Positions 25,111 to 33,950 of a DNA stretch of 64,000 nt are shown in pieces. This DNA comes from JASSUD01 sp031963415 (GTDB lineage: Bacteria > Pseudomonadota > Gammaproteobacteria > Burkholderiales > Burkholderiaceae). Each line of letters starts with the position of its first letter. The stretch's first letter is position 1. Below the pieces are notes generated by a model, which made no database searches, was not told the origin of the DNA, and saw only the letters and a list, made by a program, of their open reading frames with translations. A program made the position numbers and the translations under genes. The stretch spans positions 1,860,001 through 1,924,000 of the forward strand of contig JASSUI010000001.1 of NCBI GenBank assembly GCA_031963415.1, read 5' to 3'.

Positions 25111-26076
25111 ATGTCGGAAATTGACTTAACTGACACAGAAGTTTTGCTGGCGCAACCGCGCGGATTTTGCGCAGGCGTTGATCGCGCGATTGAGATTGTG
25201 GAGCGAGTGCTAGCGTTACATGGTGCGCCTGTCTATGTACGCCACGAAATTGTGCATAACGCTTATGTAGTGAATGATTTGCGCCGTAAAGGTGCCATTT
25301 TCGTGGAGTCGCTCGAGCAGGTGCCAGCCGGCGCCACGCTTGTCTTCAGTGCGCATGGCGTTTCGCAAGCTGTACGTGAGCAAGCGCAAAGCCAGGGTTT
25401 TCATATATTTGATGCGACTTGCCCTTTAGTGACTAAAGTCCATGTTGAAGTGGCAAAGATGCGAGCACAGGGTTACGAAGTCATCATGATTGGCCATAAA
25501 GGGCACCCTGAAGTCGAAGGCACGATGGGACAAGCGCAAGATGGCATGCACTTAATCGAAGAAATATCAGATATTGTCAAACTCAAGATTATTGATGAAA
25601 GTAAGCTCGCCTATGTGACGCAGACCACACTCTCAGTTGACGACACTAAGCAAATTATCCAGGCGTTGAAAGAACGTTTTCCCGCGATTCACGAACCCAA
25701 AAAACCCGATATTTGTTATGCAACGCAAAACCGCCAAGATGCAGTGAGATTAATGGCACCGCGCTGCGATTTGATCATCGTGGTTGGCAGCCCGAATAGT
25801 TCAAATTCAAATCGTCTGCGAGAAGTGGCAGAAAAAAGCGGTATTCCTGCCTACCGTGTTGATGCACCGGAGCAAATTCAAGCCGCTTGGCTTAAGAATA
25901 AACATCGCATTGGTGTAACAGCTGGCGCATCGGCTCCTGAGACGCTGGTGCAATCAGTTGTTACCAAGCTGCGTGAACTTGGTGCAGTGCGAGTGCGTAC
26001 CTTGGAAGGCGTGGAGGAAAATATTTCTTTCCCTTTACCACGCGGGCTGAATCGCGTTGTGCAATCGCAAGAATAG
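25111..26076 (+). CDS. ispH: 4-hydroxy-3-methylbut-2-enyl diphosphate reductase
   Basis: IspH is the last enzyme of the MEP isoprenoid pathway and uses a [4Fe-4S] cluster. The three cluster Cys are seen in QPRGFCAGVDRAI (near residue 17), DATCPLVTKVH and PDICYATQNRQ. The HEIVHN and GHKGHPEVEGTMGQ histidine motifs and GSPNSSNSNRL are intact. Length 321 aa is normal. AGGAAAGCTC precedes the ATG. It forms an operon with fkpB. Confidence 0.97.
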   Translation: MSEIDLTDTEVLLAQPRGFCAGVDRAIEIVERVLALHGAPVYVRHEIVHNAYVVNDLRRKGAIFVESLEQVPAGATLVFSAHGVSQAVREQAQSQGFHIFDATCPLVTKVHVEVAKMRAQGYEVIMIGHKGHPEVEGTMGQAQDGMHLIEEISDIVKLKIIDESKLAYVTQTTLSVDDTKQIIQALKERFPAIHEPKKPDICYATQNRQDAVRLMAPRCDLIIVVGSPNSSNSNRLREVAEKSGIPAYRVDAPEQIQAAWLKNKHRIGVTAGASAPETLVQSVVTKLRELGAVRVRTLEGVEENISFPLPRGLNRVVQSQE

Positions 26077-26090
26077 AGGGTGTTAGACTT

Positions 26091-26951
26091 TTATAGCGCT
26101 CGTTGCGCTAAAAACTCAGTGCGTTTCGCAGCCTCTATTTGGTGCGACCTAGCCAGTACGGCATCTGCTACGGGTATATTTGCTTGCAGCGCAAGCTCGC
26201 CATTTTCAAACATAAAAAGATCTCCTGGCTGAAAGGCTTGCCAATCTTCGTTTCGCGTTAGTGGATGCGTAGCAATCACTGCGATACGATCTGTAGAAGT
26301 CGTGCAGGTGGCAAAATCGATCGATATGTCCACATCAATTAAGTGTGCGGTAGAAAAAGGCTGGCATCGTATTAAGTAATGTTGGAACGTTGAGCAATGA
26401 GCAAACATAGCCTGCCCATTTGAAAGCAGAAAATTGAATGCGCCATACTGACTGATCTCGCGCGTTATTTCTGTGAGTGCGCTAAAGATTTGTTCAAGGG
26501 GGGGATGGGTACTGGGAAAGCGCTCGCGTAGCCCTTGCATAATCGCGCAAAAAGCCCGTTCGCTATCGGTTGAACCAACAGGCTGATAAGTCCCGGTTAA
26601 AAAAGGATAGTAATTTTGCAAATCACCTTTATGCGCGAAAACCCAATGGCGTCCCCATAGTTCGCGCACAAAAGGGTGGCAATTTTCAAGTGCAGTGCCG
26701 CCCTGCGTGGCATCCCGGATATGGGCAATGGTGTTTTTTGATTTGATGCGATAGTGCTTAATCAGCTCTGCGACCGGTGATTTTGCCGATGGCTGATGGT
26801 CAACAAACAGTCGACACGCCTTTTCTTCAAAAAAAGCAATGCCCCAACCGTCATCATGATAAGAGGTCGTGCCGCCGCGCTCAGCAAAGCCAGTGAACGA
26901 GAACACCGCATCGGTTGGTTCTGCGCAATTCATTCCGAGAAGTTCACACAT
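26091..26951 (-). CDS. Class II glutamine amidotransferase (YafJ-like)
   Basis: Starting at ATG 26951, the 286-aa protein begins MCELLGMNC, so Cys2 becomes the Ntn nucleophile after Met removal. GGTTSYHDDGWGIAFF, IAHIRDATQGG, RHWVFAHKGDL and PVGSTDSERAFCAIM follow; this is the GATase type 2 fold without a synthase domain. The physiological substrate of this family is not settled. The frame is open further upstream, but that part overlaps repeat remnants and would bury the catalytic Cys. It converges with ispH. Confidence 0.88.
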   Translation of the reverse strand: MCELLGMNCAEPTDAVFSFTGFAERGGTTSYHDDGWGIAFFEEKACRLFVDHQPSAKSPVAELIKHYRIKSKNTIAHIRDATQGGTALENCHPFVRELWGRHWVFAHKGDLQNYYPFLTGTYQPVGSTDSERAFCAIMQGLRERFPSTHPPLEQIFSALTEITREISQYGAFNFLLSNGQAMFAHCSTFQHYLIRCQPFSTAHLIDVDISIDFATCTTSTDRIAVIATHPLTRNEDWQAFQPGDLFMFENGELALQANIPVADAVLARSHQIEAAKRTEFLAQRAL

Positions 26952-27339
26952 GATAATGACGATAGTGCTAGTGAAACGCGACTTAAGGAAATGCTGAATA
27001 AATCGGCTGGCGGTAATTTGTTGTTTTGCTCTTAGGCGGCAAAGATATTCTTTGCTCCAAGTTATGCAAGCTTCCCCAAGAACCGCGAAATGAGATTCCG
27101 CTAAGCATATCATTAAGTGAGTTTCTGAAGAAGCAGACAGATAAGTTTGTAAAGCGGCCGCTTGATAAATGCAGTTTGAACGTAAAGAAAAGAAGTTTTA
27201 TCAGTGGTGCTAATTATCTATTTCTTGACATAAGCAACACGACGAGCAGACATAATGCGGCAGCCCTAAAGCGGGTTTCATGCTAGGCTGCGCTTCTTTA
27301 AAAAAATGATAGATCCCCCGTTATTGGTTTTGCTAATTT
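26952..27339. repeat. Gene-free stretch holding a half family B repeat (B4)
   Basis: AAGGAAATGCTGAATAAATCGG (26983-27004) is a family B left end; the right end is not recognisable. The rest up to pyrC is AT-rich without a convincing gene. Short open frames here begin inside the repeat and have no ribosome sites. Confidence 0.5.
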
Positions 27340-28410
27340 ATGAACATGACGCTTAACAATTCGCCAACCCCACATACACTTACCATTCAACGTCCGGACG
27401 ACTGGCATTTACATGTGCGTGATGGCTCACTGATGGCAAGCGTGTTGCCACACACGGCACGCCAATTTGCGCGGGCGATCATCATGCCTAACCTTAAACC
27501 TCCCGTTACAACGACTGCGCAAGCGTTGGCTTATCGGCAGCGTATTCTTGATGCTTTGCCCGCGGGTACAGCGTTTGAACCGTTGATGACGCTTTATCTC
27601 ACTGATTGCACATCACCCGACGAAATTCGGCGTGCGCGTGCCTCCGGTTTTGTGCATGCCGTTAAGCTGTACCCAGCCGGTGCCACCACACATTCGGAAG
27701 CAGGCGTCACTGACTTAGCAAAATGCACGAAAACGCTTGAGGTAATGCAAGAAGTTGGGCTGCCGTTGCTCATACATGGTGAAGTGACAGATGCATCAGT
27801 CGATTATTTCGACCGTGAAAAAGTATTTATTGATCGTGTATTAATTCCTTTGCGGCGAGATTTTCCTGCGTTGAAAGTCGTGTTTGAACATATCACAACG
27901 CAAGAGGCCGTCGATTATGTCAGCGAAGCGCACGCGCTGCCTCATACGTTGGGTGCGACTATCACCGCTCATCATTTGCTCTATAACCGCAACGCTCTTT
28001 TCGTGGGTGGTTTGCAGCCACATTATTATTGTCTGCCCGTCCTTAAACGTGAAACTCATCGCGCAGCATTGCTACAAGCCGCTACATCAGGTAACCCACG
28101 CTTTTTCCTGGGAACAGATAGCGCACCGCATCCGAAAGGAGCAAAAGAAAGCAGTTGTGGTTGTGCGGGCTGTTATACCGCTTTACACGCGTTAGAGCTG
28201 TATGCAGAAGCGTTCGATGCAGTAGGGGCGCTTGATAAGTTAGAAGCATTCGCAAGCTTTTATGGCGCTGATTTTTATCAACTACCTCGTAATCAAGGGA
28301 CTGTTACGCTACAACGAGAGAGCTGGACTTTGCCAACTGAAGTGAAAGCTGACGATTTAACTATCGTACCGTTGCGCGCAGGGCAACAGATGCTCTGGCA
28401 GCTTTTATAG
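27340..28410 (+). CDS. pyrC: Dihydroorotase (class II, PyrC type)
   Basis: PyrC closes carbamoyl aspartate to dihydroorotate in pyrimidine synthesis. The metal-binding HxH lies in PDDWHLHVRDG (near residues 24-26), the carbamylated Lys in HAVKLYPAGATT, further His ligands in LLIHGEV and VFEHITT, and the catalytic Asp in FLGTDSAPHPKGAKE. Length 356 aa is close to the family's usual 345. The N-terminal MTLNNSPTPHTL is slightly longer than usual. A family D repeat follows the gene. Confidence 0.96.
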   Translation: MNMTLNNSPTPHTLTIQRPDDWHLHVRDGSLMASVLPHTARQFARAIIMPNLKPPVTTTAQALAYRQRILDALPAGTAFEPLMTLYLTDCTSPDEIRRARASGFVHAVKLYPAGATTHSEAGVTDLAKCTKTLEVMQEVGLPLLIHGEVTDASVDYFDREKVFIDRVLIPLRRDFPALKVVFEHITTQEAVDYVSEAHALPHTLGATITAHHLLYNRNALFVGGLQPHYYCLPVLKRETHRAALLQAATSGNPRFFLGTDSAPHPKGAKESSCGCAGCYTALHALELYAEAFDAVGALDKLEAFASFYGADFYQLPRNQGTVTLQRESWTLPTEVKADDLTIVPLRAGQQMLWQLL

Positions 28411-28459
28411 CTTTGATAAGAAGTTGCCTACAAATTGCCTAAAAGTCCGTGATTTGCGT

Positions 28460-28580
28460 ATCTGTTAAACCCTGAGTGGTGTTCGCAAGCTTCATGTACA
28501 CCTCTGTGCATTCTGGTTGCTGCAAGGTTTAGTTAACTAAGGGTGGCGACCTTTTGAACAATTTGTAGACAGGTTCTAGA
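28460..28580. repeat. Dispersed repeat, family D (copy D2)
   Basis: AACCCTGAGTGGTGTTCG, CTTCATGTACACCTC and GGTTGCTGCAAGGTTTAG recur in similar order at 59262-59378 and more weakly at 48655-48780. It ends with a family A-type terminus, AGACAGGTTCTAG. It fills the pyrC-tRNA gap. Confidence 0.5.
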
Positions 28581-28589
28581 AAATAAAGA

Positions 28590-28663
28590 TGGTGGCCTGG
28601 GGCGGAATCGAACCACCGGCTGATAGACAAAGTCTATTGCTCTTCCAACTGAGCTGCCTGGCC
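28590..28663 (-). tRNA. tRNA-like gene with a shortened anticodon loop (tRNA-Phe-like body)
   Basis: On the minus strand the sequence folds as a tRNA. The acceptor GGCCAGG pairs with CCAGGCC (one A-A mismatch), the D-arm is GCTC...GAGC, the T-arm is GGTGG-TTCGATT-CCGCC, and a CCA end is encoded. The body resembles Burkholderia tRNA-Phe. The anticodon arm ATAGA/TCTAT encloses only five bases, CTTTG, where seven are expected, so no normal anticodon can be read. If the numbering is forced, TTG (Gln) or TTT (Lys) would be called, but pairing then fails. It is either a decayed tRNA or a tRNA-like RNA. Confidence 0.6.
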
Positions 28664-28803
28664 ACTGAAGTTTAGGTGGTGCACTATAGCAAGCGTCGTC
28701 ATGCCCCTCAATCTCTTAAATGCCGCAATTTCGTAGTGGATAAATCGTAAGACCCACGACGTTATTCAGGCAAACCAAGCGCGCATGCTAAACTGCGCGT
28801 CGC

Positions 28804-29196
28804 AAAGTAGGTCAGACAGTCGCTGCTTTTCGCAAGAGAAGGAGAGGAAAGTCCGGACTCCACAGGGTAGAGTGATGGCTAACGACCATCCGTGGCAACA
28901 CGCGGAATAGGGCAACAGAAAGCATACTGCCGATGGCCTGAACCCAGTTCAGGATCAGGTAAGGGTGAAATGGTGCGGTAAGAGCGCACCGCAGCTACGG
29001 TAACGTAACTGGCATGGCAACCTCCACTCGGAGCAATCCCAAGTAGGCGGGCGCCTATCCATTGGATAGAGGGCGGGACCCCTGTCTAGTTCGCCGGGTA
29101 GGGAGCTTGAGCGCGCCAGCAATGGCACGCCTAGATGAATGACTGTCACATGTAGCGAGAGCGACATGCACAGAATCCGGCTTATCGACCTGCTTT
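28804..29196 (+). ncRNA. rnpB: RNase P RNA (bacterial type A)
   Basis: The catalytic RNA of RNase P trims tRNA 5' leaders. The 5' strand AAAGTAGGTCAGACAGTCGC pairs with the 3' strand GACCTGCTTT to close helix P1. The universal segments GAGGAAAGTCCGGACTCC, CAGGGTAG, GGTAAGGGTGAAATGGTG and the 3' part GATGAATGACTGTC...ACAGAATCCGGCTTATCG are all in place. Length near 393 bases fits type A. A T-rich tail (CTTTTTTAATC) directly follows as terminator. Confidence 0.97.
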
Positions 29197-29220
29197 GCTT
29201 TTTTAATCTGCCTTCTTTGT

Positions 29221-29306
29221 AATGTTGGTAGGTCGGGATGAGACGAACCCCAACAAGATTACCGATAACCTTGAAAATCTCTACTCTCTGAGATCATGAG
29301 TAAGTT
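29221..29306. repeat. Degenerate family A element (A7)
   Basis: GGTAGGTCGGGATGAGACGAACCCCAAC is a weak copy of the family A core. It is followed by GATCATGAGTAAGTTCTAGAG as a terminus. It sits between rnpB and the convergent gene at 29307. Confidence 0.5.
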
Positions 29307-29861
29307 CTAGAGATCTTTGGGCGTAATAGGCTCCTTTAAAGGATCGAAATCGCTCCAGTGGCCACCTTCCCATTGACCATCTGCGCGCTCAATATCTTTT
29401 GCATTTGCTTTGCGCAATACCGCAGCTGCATCCGCTTGATTAGCGGCCGTCACATGAACGGCAACCAATATCCCGGATTGATGTATTTTAGGGAAGACAT
29501 CTCCTGGCTTAGCAGCGTTTGCTTCGGCCATAGCGCCTATCAATGAACCAAGATAGGCGCCTATTGCAGCAGCGATTGTTGTAATCAGTAAAGGTAACCC
29601 AAATATGATACAAATCATTGCCCCAATGCTCGCGCCGAGCGTTGCGCCAAGCAGCATGCCTATATTCGCCCCTCTATAAATCAACTTTGAACCTGGATCT
29701 GCCTTCTGATCACCACCGCCTTTCTGGCGGTGATGCTGACCAGGAGGGTTCACAAAGAAAAGCGTCACATCTTCCTCTACAAACCCGTGCGCAAATAAGA
29801 GCTGGGCAGCTTTTTGCGCTTTAGCAAAAGTCTCAAAACGTCCGGCAACGATAAGTGACAT
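29307..29861 (-). CDS. Glycine-zipper membrane protein of unknown function
   Basis: The 184-aa protein starts MSLIVAGRFETFAKAQKAAQLL, a ferredoxin-like fold similar to general stress 17M-type domains. Then come a short Gly/His-rich linker and two glycine-rich hydrophobic segments (IGMLLGATLGASIGAMICII and ITTIAAAIGAYLGSLIGAM). A C-terminal soluble part, SGILVAVHVTAANQADAAAVLRKA, looks like a second ferredoxin-like strand-helix unit. It is probably an inner-membrane protein. Related hypothetical proteins exist in Burkholderia; the role is unknown. Confidence 0.7.
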   Translation of the reverse strand: MSLIVAGRFETFAKAQKAAQLLFAHGFVEEDVTLFFVNPPGQHHRQKGGGDQKADPGSKLIYRGANIGMLLGATLGASIGAMICIIFGLPLLITTIAAAIGAYLGSLIGAMAEANAAKPGDVFPKIHQSGILVAVHVTAANQADAAAVLRKANAKDIERADGQWEGGHWSDFDPLKEPITPKDL

Positions 29862-29909
29862 AAGTTATAGATGTCTGTGTCCAGACACCTCCCCCTTTTT
29901 TAAAAATGA

Positions 29910-30203
29910 TTAAGACTGATGATGGGCTATTGCATAAACACGAAAATAGCCGCTACGCAAAATCACAGATCCCCCTGCATTATCTTTAAGCGCCTGCTGG
30001 CAGACGTGAAGAATTTTTGTTTTGTTCGTTACAAAGGCATTTAACAAATCGTCCTCAAGAATAGATGGAGCACCACAATGATCTTTAAGCGCCTCTGCTG
30101 TTATAGCGCACCTAACATTTCGCTCTTGTACCACAGCAGTAAATTCGACCGTCAATGCCGCGCCGTTGAAAATTGGAGCCTCATCTGAAAAAGCGATTTG
30201 CAT
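29910..30203 (-). CDS. DUF1488 family protein
   Basis: The 97-aa product from ATG 30203 (MQIAFSDEAPIFNGAALTV) shows the DUF1488 pattern: an N-terminal FSDEAP..NGA strand, VRCAITAEALKDHCG in the middle, and a C-terminal SVILRSGYFRV strand. The upstream ATG at 30227 would add eight residues. The function is unknown; members are common in Burkholderiales. It is divergent from the secretion cluster, which begins about 250 bases away. Confidence 0.7.
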   Translation of the reverse strand: MQIAFSDEAPIFNGAALTVEFTAVVQERNVRCAITAEALKDHCGAPSILEDDLLNAFVTNKTKILHVCQQALKDNAGGSVILRSGYFRVYAIAHHQS

Positions 30204-30453
30204 GGTGGATGACTGATGCATGAACAAACAAGAGCTTATTTATCGCTGTTTGCTGCGTTTTGAATTCTAAGTTCTCAGCAAAGAATGTACCGAAAAGATC
30301 GAAAGCCATGAAAAATGACTACTCTTGTCGCAATGGCCACCAGAATCGCTTATATCTCGACATTAAATTCTGTGTTCCTTATAACTTTCGTTAGATTATT
30401 TTTTAAATTTCACTGACCTATAGTGAGTACATCTATTAAATAACTGACTATCA

Positions 30454-30945
30454 ATGATGCTACTCCAAATGCTTAGCCTGTCTGTATTCATGCTGCTAGC
30501 GACAGGCTGTGCCTTGACTCATCAAGACGGTATTAACGCGCAGTCAGAAATGGATCCGATATATCCGATGTTGCTGCAGTCGGCGCGCCGTATTGAGCAA
30601 TCACTCGCTTTGTTAGCTGAGGCTGAGCAATCTGAAAAAATGCAGCGCAATCCAGTTCAGCCGCGCACGGTCAAGGCAATTGCTGGTATGCAGCAAATTG
30701 TCCGCATGCCGTGGCAAGGCCCACTTGAGAAAGCGGTGAATAAATTGGCGGCAATAGCTGGGTTTACCGTTAAATTTTTGGGGAGAGCGCCGGCTATTCC
30801 GATTCTGGTTCAGATTGGGCAAGACGCTACTGCTGTTTCGGATCATTTGCACAGTCTCGGCATTCAAGCAGGCTCGCGAGCTGATCTGGTGGTTGATCCG
30901 TTATTAAAGCTGATTGAAGTGAGGTATGGCAATGGTAGTGTCTAA
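30454..30945 (+). CDS. dotD: DotD/TraH-like outer-membrane lipoprotein of type IVB secretion
   Basis: This is the first gene of the secretion cluster. The 163-aa protein has a lipoprotein signal peptide with lipobox LATGC (Cys near residue 19). A soluble domain follows from about residue 60 to the end, resembling the secretin N1-like fold of DotD (LEKAVNKLAAIAGFTVKFLG, ILVQIGQDATAVSDHLHSLG, VDPLLKLIEVRY). DotD, with DotC, targets DotH to the outer membrane in Dot/Icm systems; the IncI plasmid homologue is TraH. It overlaps the next gene by 14 bases. Confidence 0.85.
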   Translation: MMLLQMLSLSVFMLLATGCALTHQDGINAQSEMDPIYPMLLQSARRIEQSLALLAEAEQSEKMQRNPVQPRTVKAIAGMQQIVRMPWQGPLEKAVNKLAAIAGFTVKFLGRAPAIPILVQIGQDATAVSDHLHSLGIQAGSRADLVVDPLLKLIEVRYGNGSV

Positions 30946-31882
30946 TAGGCCTATGCTTAATCTTTGCAGCAGCAAACGTCCTTGCTGCCAACACAAGAGC
31001 ATTCAAGGTAAAAAAAGGAAGGGCGATGCTGTCACAGAGGGTAAGCGGAGGATCTCTAGCTTGTGCCTAATAATGAGTGCGCTGATCTTTTTAACTAAAC
31101 CCGCTTACGCTATACAAGATCAGAACGTACCGCCAAGTTTTGAGGCAGTGTTAAATGACAGTCTGCATACGCGCTCTATTCAAGCAGATAACCCGTTGTT
31201 ACCACTTCGTCAGACGGCGTTAAAAGAGACTGCATTGAGTTATGGAGCGCGTAGTGCGCTGGCACGCCGCACTTATGAAATGGCTCAGATCCTCAATCAA
31301 AACCAGCAACTACTGGATACGATTTATAACTTCGCTGCACTGCTTTTGGCAAAGAACGTGATGCCCCCTGTGTTATCTACTGCACGCAGCACACTTAAGC
31401 AGCCTGAAACTAATACATTGCGAGTGGCAGACGCTGTGTATCGAATTGAGCGGCAGGCTCAGTTTGTTACTAACCCTAAGCATTGGCGAGATTATTTAAT
31501 TCATGATTTTCAATTTTCAGTAACGCCACCAGCGCCTGTATTACTACCCAAAAACAAAGCTGAAATAGATCTTTGGCAGCGCTCACTAGCAGAAGGTTGG
31601 GCATTAGGTAAGCAACAAGCTGAACAGATTTTTCAGCAATCTCTAGCACGTCTCGAGCGCGACTACACGGGCATGATTCTGTACCGCAGTTTGTTAGCCC
31701 AACGGATGATTAGCGCGCCTTATGTGGCTGAGGCTAATCTAGGCGTAACAGGAACTCGCGATGGAAAAACTATGCAACTTAATGATCGGATATTACGTAT
31801 TACCGCTAACCCAGCCTTTGCCTTCCATGCAGCTAATTGGCGACCACGTGCTGTTGTTAAAGAAGGGCTGAATAAACCGTGA
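30932..31882 (+). CDS. dotC: DotC/TraI-like type IVB secretion protein
   Basis: The roughly 316-aa protein is recognised from its C-terminal half, DYTGMILYRSLLAQRMISAPYV, NLGVTGTRDGKTMQLNDRIL and FAFHAANWRPR, typical of DotC/TraI. I chose ATG 30932 because GAGG at 30921-30924 precedes it by seven bases. Other ATGs are at 30926 and 30953. The hydrophobic segment near residues 45-63 ends KPAYA, a type I signal cleavage site. Characterised DotC is a lipoprotein, but no lipobox Cys is seen here. Partner of DotD and DotH in the outer-membrane core. Confidence 0.85.
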   Translation: MVVSNRPMLNLCSSKRPCCQHKSIQGKKRKGDAVTEGKRRISSLCLIMSALIFLTKPAYAIQDQNVPPSFEAVLNDSLHTRSIQADNPLLPLRQTALKETALSYGARSALARRTYEMAQILNQNQQLLDTIYNFAALLLAKNVMPPVLSTARSTLKQPETNTLRVADAVYRIERQAQFVTNPKHWRDYLIHDFQFSVTPPAPVLLPKNKAEIDLWQRSLAEGWALGKQQAEQIFQQSLARLERDYTGMILYRSLLAQRMISAPYVAEANLGVTGTRDGKTMQLNDRILRITANPAFAFHAANWRPRAVVKEGLNKP

Positions 31883-32123
31883 GAGAGGTAGGGAGAGACT
31901 CCTTGAAAATAGTTAAAGGAGTAGAGAGGAAGTAGAGAGCATCCGTCTCCCCTCGGTAACAGTAGGTTAATCAACTACACCTCACCTTTTTACATCGGGT
32001 ACTTAAAGGCATGCCACGCTAAAGAGAGCGTACAGAGCTTCTTAAGCAAAGCTATCTGCAATTAGGCAAGCAAGTAGAACGTTGCTTATGAGTGATTTAA
32101 TACTTTCTCAATAAAGGTTCATC

Positions 32124-33323
32124 ATGGTGTCAGCTATCGACCGCTTAGAAGATTTTCTGATGCAAAGCGAGCCGGCGCGATTTAATGGCGAGGCATTAAA
32201 TCGCCTGCTTATGCACGCTAAGCAGATTGGGGCATCTGACCTTTACTTTAAAAGCCTACGTCCGGTTACTGCCCGTTGGCATGGTCGCCTAATTCGCTTG
32301 ACTGCGCGTCGACTTGAGCATACAGAAGTGGTAGAAATACTTTGTGAAATGTATGGAGGGGCGAATGCAGATCTGCAGTTGCGCACGGGTCAACCTATTG
32401 ACCACGCTTACTCAGTCAAAATCTCACGACAAAATAGTTTGCGCTTTCGTTGGTGTGCAACGGGTGTATTAGTGAATGGCAATTTCGGTATTTCGCTGGT
32501 GCTGCGCGAGTTGGCGCAGATGCCGCCCAAACTAGAATCTAGTCAACTACATCCCAAACTGCTCGCGGGTCTTTTCCCACAAGATGGGCTTGTTCTGGTG
32601 ACAGGAGAGACAGGAGCTGGTAAGAGCACATTGCTAGCCTCTTTAATTCGAGAGATTGCCGAAGATCCAGAAGCTGATTCACACATCATCACATTTGAAG
32701 CGCCTATCGAATATGTCTACGACAAAATAAAAACTCAGGCATGTGAAATTGATCAATCCGCGATTCCTGACCATTTAGGCTCGTTTGCAACTGGTATTCG
32801 CAACGCATTGCGCCGTGATCCAGATGTGATTTTGGTCGGGGAAGCGCGCGACGCACAAACGATCAAGGCTGCGATTTTGGCTGCGCAGACTGGTCATGCG
32901 GTCTACACCACTGTGCATAGTAATAACGTCGCGACGACTTTCTTACGTTTACTGCAAGCGCTGCCAGTTGAAGAGCAGCATGCAAGCATGGCGAGCATTA
33001 TTGATTCAATCCGCGTCATCATTTCCCAGCAACTGATTCCATCACTCGATGGCTACCGTTGTGCTGCCCGTGAATTCCTAGTTTTTGATAACGCGCTGCG
33101 ACATGAGTTATTAAATGTCGCCGCGCATAACCTTAGCATGCTTCCTAAGCGCGCAGCTGAATTAGTGATAGAGCATGGTCAAAGCATGTTGCAGCATGTA
33201 CAAGAGTTAGCTGTAGCCAAACATATCCATCCCAAATACGTAGAACTGATCAGTGCTTCTCAGCAAGCAAGTCAGGCGCGTTTACAGTCAACTACCACTG
33301 TTGAGGGGAAGGTTCATGTCTAG
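32124..33323 (+). CDS. dotB: DotB/TraJ-like hexameric secretion ATPase
   Basis: DotB is a cytoplasmic PilT/VirB11-type ATPase that energises type IVB secretion. The 399-aa protein has an N-terminal PAS-like domain, Walker A TGETGAGKST (near residue 165), an Asp box EAPIEYVYD, Walker B RRDPDVILVGEARDAQT and a His box TGHAVYTTVHSN. AAGG precedes the ATG. The 241-base gap before it contains no gene. The stop codon overlaps the next start by eight bases, which indicates coupled translation with icmT. Confidence 0.92.
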   Translation: MVSAIDRLEDFLMQSEPARFNGEALNRLLMHAKQIGASDLYFKSLRPVTARWHGRLIRLTARRLEHTEVVEILCEMYGGANADLQLRTGQPIDHAYSVKISRQNSLRFRWCATGVLVNGNFGISLVLRELAQMPPKLESSQLHPKLLAGLFPQDGLVLVTGETGAGKSTLLASLIREIAEDPEADSHIITFEAPIEYVYDKIKTQACEIDQSAIPDHLGSFATGIRNALRRDPDVILVGEARDAQTIKAAILAAQTGHAVYTTVHSNNVATTFLRLLQALPVEEQHASMASIIDSIRVIISQQLIPSLDGYRCAAREFLVFDNALRHELLNVAAHNLSMLPKRAAELVIEHGQSMLQHVQELAVAKHIHPKYVELISASQQASQARLQSTTTVEGKVHV

Positions 33324-33573
33324 AAAAAATATTTGGCGCAACACCTCCCGTACTGAACGTTTCTTTATCTTCGATGCGAAAGCCGGCATTCCATTTTTTT
33401 TATTCCTTGCCCATATCAGTTGTTGGACTTTTGGCCTTGCTGCTCTGGCGTTTGTGGTGTTCGGCACGCTTGAACGTTTTGGTTTTTCGCTAAAAGTTGC
33501 TCTGCGTTTATGCCGCGCTTGGCTAGCTGGCCCGTACCGCTATACGGCTCGATGGGAAAGAACTAAACGTTAA
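33316..33573 (+). CDS. icmT: IcmT/TraK-like small membrane protein
   Basis: The 85-aa protein begins MSRKNIWRNTSRTERFFIFDAKA..., the IcmT/TraK signature of a charged N-terminus plus F-D-A before the first helix. Two hydrophobic helices follow, IPFFLFLAHISCWTFGLAAL and AFVVFGTLERFGFSL, then the conserved RAWLAGPYR near the C-terminus. IcmT is required for Legionella effector export and egress. The gene overlaps dotB by eight bases. Confidence 0.85.
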   Translation: MSRKNIWRNTSRTERFFIFDAKAGIPFFLFLAHISCWTFGLAALAFVVFGTLERFGFSLKVALRLCRAWLAGPYRYTARWERTKR

Positions 33574-33584
33574 AAGGAGGTGTG

Positions 33585-33950
33585 GTGAATAAGGCAAAAG
33601 CTGTGTGGCTTGCTTTATGGTTGCCGATGAGTGCATGGGCCGGCTTTTTTGTGGTTGATGAGCCGAGCGCTACAAAGGAATCTAGCTATCTCGCAGAGAA
33701 AGAAAACTGGGTAGCACATACTGGCAGCACGCTACATGAATCCATTCTCGCTTGGGGAAAACAGGCCGGTTGGAAGATTTACTGGCGTGCATCTGAAGTG
33801 GATTACCCAATCCTTGGCAATTTAGTTTACGAAGGCACGTTTGAGGCAGCGATTAGGGCTATTTTCAGCGCACACGAAAAAGCTGAACGCCCTTTATTGG
33901 TGGACGGTAACGCCAGACAGAAAGTGCTGATTATTCGAGAGAAGAAATAA
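33585..33950 (+). CDS. TcpQ-domain protein, C-terminal PilL-like
   Basis: The 121-aa protein has a signal peptide ending SAWAG and a domain with LHESILAWGKQAGWKIYWRA, DYPILGNLVYEGTFEAAIRAI and RPLLVDGNARQKVLIIRE. This is the TcpQ / PilL C-terminal fold that caps type IVB pilus secretins. GTG 33585 (GGAGG four bases upstream) or GTG 33582 is the start; both lie within 12 bases of the icmT stop. It is the first pilus gene and forms the junction where the pil block enters the dot/icm block. Full-length R64 PilL is longer, so only its terminal domain remains. Confidence 0.75.
   Translation: MNKAKAVWLALWLPMSAWAGFFVVDEPSATKESSYLAEKENWVAHTGSTLHESILAWGKQAGWKIYWRASEVDYPILGNLVYEGTFEAAIRAIFSAHEKAERPLLVDGNARQKVLIIREKK

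Noticed and set aside
26796..27286. Two short + strand open frames around the amidotransferase start
   Set aside because: One is antisense to the amidotransferase gene, the other lies in a repeat remnant; neither has a ribosome site or a family pattern.
28955..29167. 70-codon open frame on the minus strand
   Set aside because: It lies entirely within the RNase P RNA gene.
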